Part shown: piece by piece, positions 63,157 through 64,000 of the stretch
Numbering within the stretch: position 1 is the stretch's first letter
Layout: each line of letters starts with the position of its first letter
Assembly (NCBI RefSeq): GCF_001306135.1
Contig: NZ_LGKP01000035.1
Span: forward strand, 496,001 to 560,000
Length of the DNA stretch: 64,000 nucleotides
Reading direction: 5' to 3'
Source of the DNA: Herpetosiphon geysericola
Lineage (GTDB): Bacteria > Chloroflexota > Chloroflexia > Chloroflexales > Herpetosiphonaceae
Notes under the pieces: model-generated
Databases searched by the model: none
Told to the model about the DNA's origin: nothing
The model's input: the letters and a program-made list of their open reading frames with translations, nothing else
Translations under genes and position numbers: made by a program

Positions 63157-63595
63157 GATAACAATCAGTTCTAGCATTTTTAACCACGAAAAGCACGAAG
63201 ATGGGCTATCGAGTTTGGGGTATTTCAACCAAAACTCCGATAGCCCAGAGCCTAGAGCCACAATTTCTCTGCGCCGCTGCGTTTAAAGACTTGATCCACA
63301 AATCGCCCGCAGGTTAATTTTTTTGCCACAGATTAGCCCAGATTATGTTCCCATAGCCAACAGTGTAATGGTTCATCACATTAACCACCATCGTTCTTTT
63401 CCACCCTTCCGTCCCGCCAGCGGGAGACGCAGGGGTCTTTAATCCCCCCTGTACCCCCTCAAGGACAATTCGTGACCGAACCGCATCTGTTGATGACCCT
63501 GCGGATGGGTGGTGGACAGCGAAAACCGATCCTCGATGGGGTTGCGATGCGGGAATGCTGCGGTTGCTCACGCAATGAATCAGTACAGCTATGTT
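63157..63595. repeat. short-tandem tract array with the third two-hairpin repeat
   Basis: No gene. Tracts in order: aaccacgaaaagcacgaag (63182 on), agcccagagcctagagcc, tctctgcgccgctgcgttta (about 63268-63287), ttgccacagattagcccaga (about 63322-63343). The two-hairpin repeat follows at 63402-63460 on the minus strand. Short frames across it (for example 63314-63571) show no protein features. Confidence 0.75.
63402..63460 (-). repeat. two-hairpin dispersed repeat, copy 3
   Basis: Complement of the 1474-1534 unit with several base changes. Stem 2 here is CCCGC paired with GCGGG, against CCCTCC/GGAGGG in copies 1 and 2, so pairing is kept although bases differ. Confidence 0.75.
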
Positions 63596-64000
63596 CTATG
63601 TTCTTTGCTCTATGCTCTTTTGTGAACGCCGATGAAACACATCGATCACTAACACTAAGACCAACGAGATTGCGCCAAGCAGTAAGGCAGCGCTATAGGC
63701 TCCAGCATATTGACGATCGTCGAGGGCGCGGAAAATATAGACGGTTGCTGTTTCAGTTCGGCCTTGAATCCCGCCGCTAATCACCAACACCGCCCCGAAC
63801 TCGCCCAAGGCGCGGGCACATGTGAGGCCTAAGCCATACAAAAAGGCCCAACGCAAAGCTGGAAAGGTTACTAAGCGGAAGGTTTGCCAGCCACTTGCGC
63901 CCAAGGTTGCGGCGGCCTCTTCTTGTTTGCGGCCAAAGGCTTCGAGCACCGGCATCAATTCGCGAATCATAAATGGCAAGGTGACAAACAAGGTTGCCCA
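63596..64000 (-). CDS. sulfate-type (CysW-like) ABC transporter permease, 3' part
   Basis: The C-terminal 134 residues of an integral membrane permease; the frame is open to the window edge. The cytoplasmic EAA loop, EEAAATLGASGWQTFRLVTFP, followed by ALRWAFLYGLGLTCARALGEFGAVLVISGG and GRTETATVYIF, matches the CysT/CysW sulfate and thiosulfate permeases, with ModB as the alternative. The last segment LGAISLVLVLVIDVF precedes a short tail. The tail residues KSIEQRT and the TAG stop come from an agcatag/agcaaag heptamer tract, as in two other genes here. Partner genes lie beyond the window. Confidence 0.82.
   Translation of the reverse strand, partial: WATLFVTLPFMIRELMPVLEAFGRKQEEAAATLGASGWQTFRLVTFPALRWAFLYGLGLTCARALGEFGAVLVISGGIQGRTETATVYIFRALDDRQYAGAYSAALLLGAISLVLVLVIDVFHRRSQKSIEQRT

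Noticed and set aside
63314-63571. 85-codon minus-strand frame at the right end
   Set aside because: It crosses the two-hairpin repeat and tract DNA and shows no homology-like features.

Overview
The window reads as chromosome of a filamentous, gliding-type Chloroflexota, most like Herpetosiphon. This is inferred from protein style (NurA next to a cyanobacterial/Chloroflexi-type HAS-barrel protein, a long RpoC with a coiled-coil insertion, tandem Ser/Thr kinases, a MoxR/VWA operon), medium GC content and very repeat-rich intergenic DNA. No database search was possible. No rRNA, tRNA or CRISPR array was recognised.

Layout. 1-5 kb: yvcK-like gene, a repeat-filled gap, nurA, a HAS-barrel protein, a tail-anchored DRDGNG-repeat protein and a decayed beta-propeller gene. 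5-8.3 kb (minus): an FMN hydroxy-acid oxidase, an AT-rich lipoprotein/membrane protein and a DMT exporter. 8.4-13.9 kb (plus): rplS behind a structured leader, a methyltransferase, rnhB, an SH3-like membrane protein, trpB and a zinc-ribbon beta-propeller protein. 14.1-15.4 kb (minus): trpS under a tryptophan T-box. 16-20.9 kb (plus): a heterodimeric ABC exporter pair and a zinc-ribbon class III nucleotide cyclase. 21-24.5 kb: a WXG100-type protein translationally coupled to a beta-propeller lipoprotein, then a truncated lipoprotein copy broken by an IS256-family remnant. 24.6-28.2 kb: a small membrane protein, a fused double ECF ATPase, pspA and a LysM protein. 28.6-35 kb: a GT4 glycosyltransferase, three tandem Ser/Thr kinases, gmhA, gmhB and a YbjQ protein. 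35-36.6 kb: two tandem paralogous membrane proteins. 36.7-47.1 kb (minus): ribF, rpoB, a free-standing LAGLIDADG homing endonuclease gene, rpoC. 47.6-51.3 kb: a MerR regulator with a DUF4386 membrane protein, two paralogous anchored proteins and a GNAT acetyltransferase. 51.8-62.5 kb (minus): an operon-like cluster with a 30-residue membrane peptide, a DUF4175-like protein, a small membrane protein, a MoxR ATPase, a DsbA-like lipoprotein, a DUF58 protein, a YcxB-like protein, a BatA/VWA protein, a tautomerase and a large VWA protein. 62.6-64 kb: an FKBP lipoprotein and the 3' part of a sulfate-type ABC permease.

The most unusual property is the intergenic DNA. At least eleven gaps hold degenerate short tandem tracts, several with 7-base units, belonging to a limited set of families. 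In several gaps the families recur in the same order (C, E, B, A), and the order is mirrored when the array lies on the other strand. These tracts also supply the last residues and stop codons of three genes, and in one convergent gap two opposed tracts form a stem of about 24 bp. A separate two-hairpin repeat occurs three times and keeps its stems despite base changes.

Regulatory signals visible in the sequence include a complete tryptophan T-box, tandem near-consensus promoters before rpoB, a MerR-type promoter with a 19-bp spacer carrying a dyad, and several hairpin terminators.
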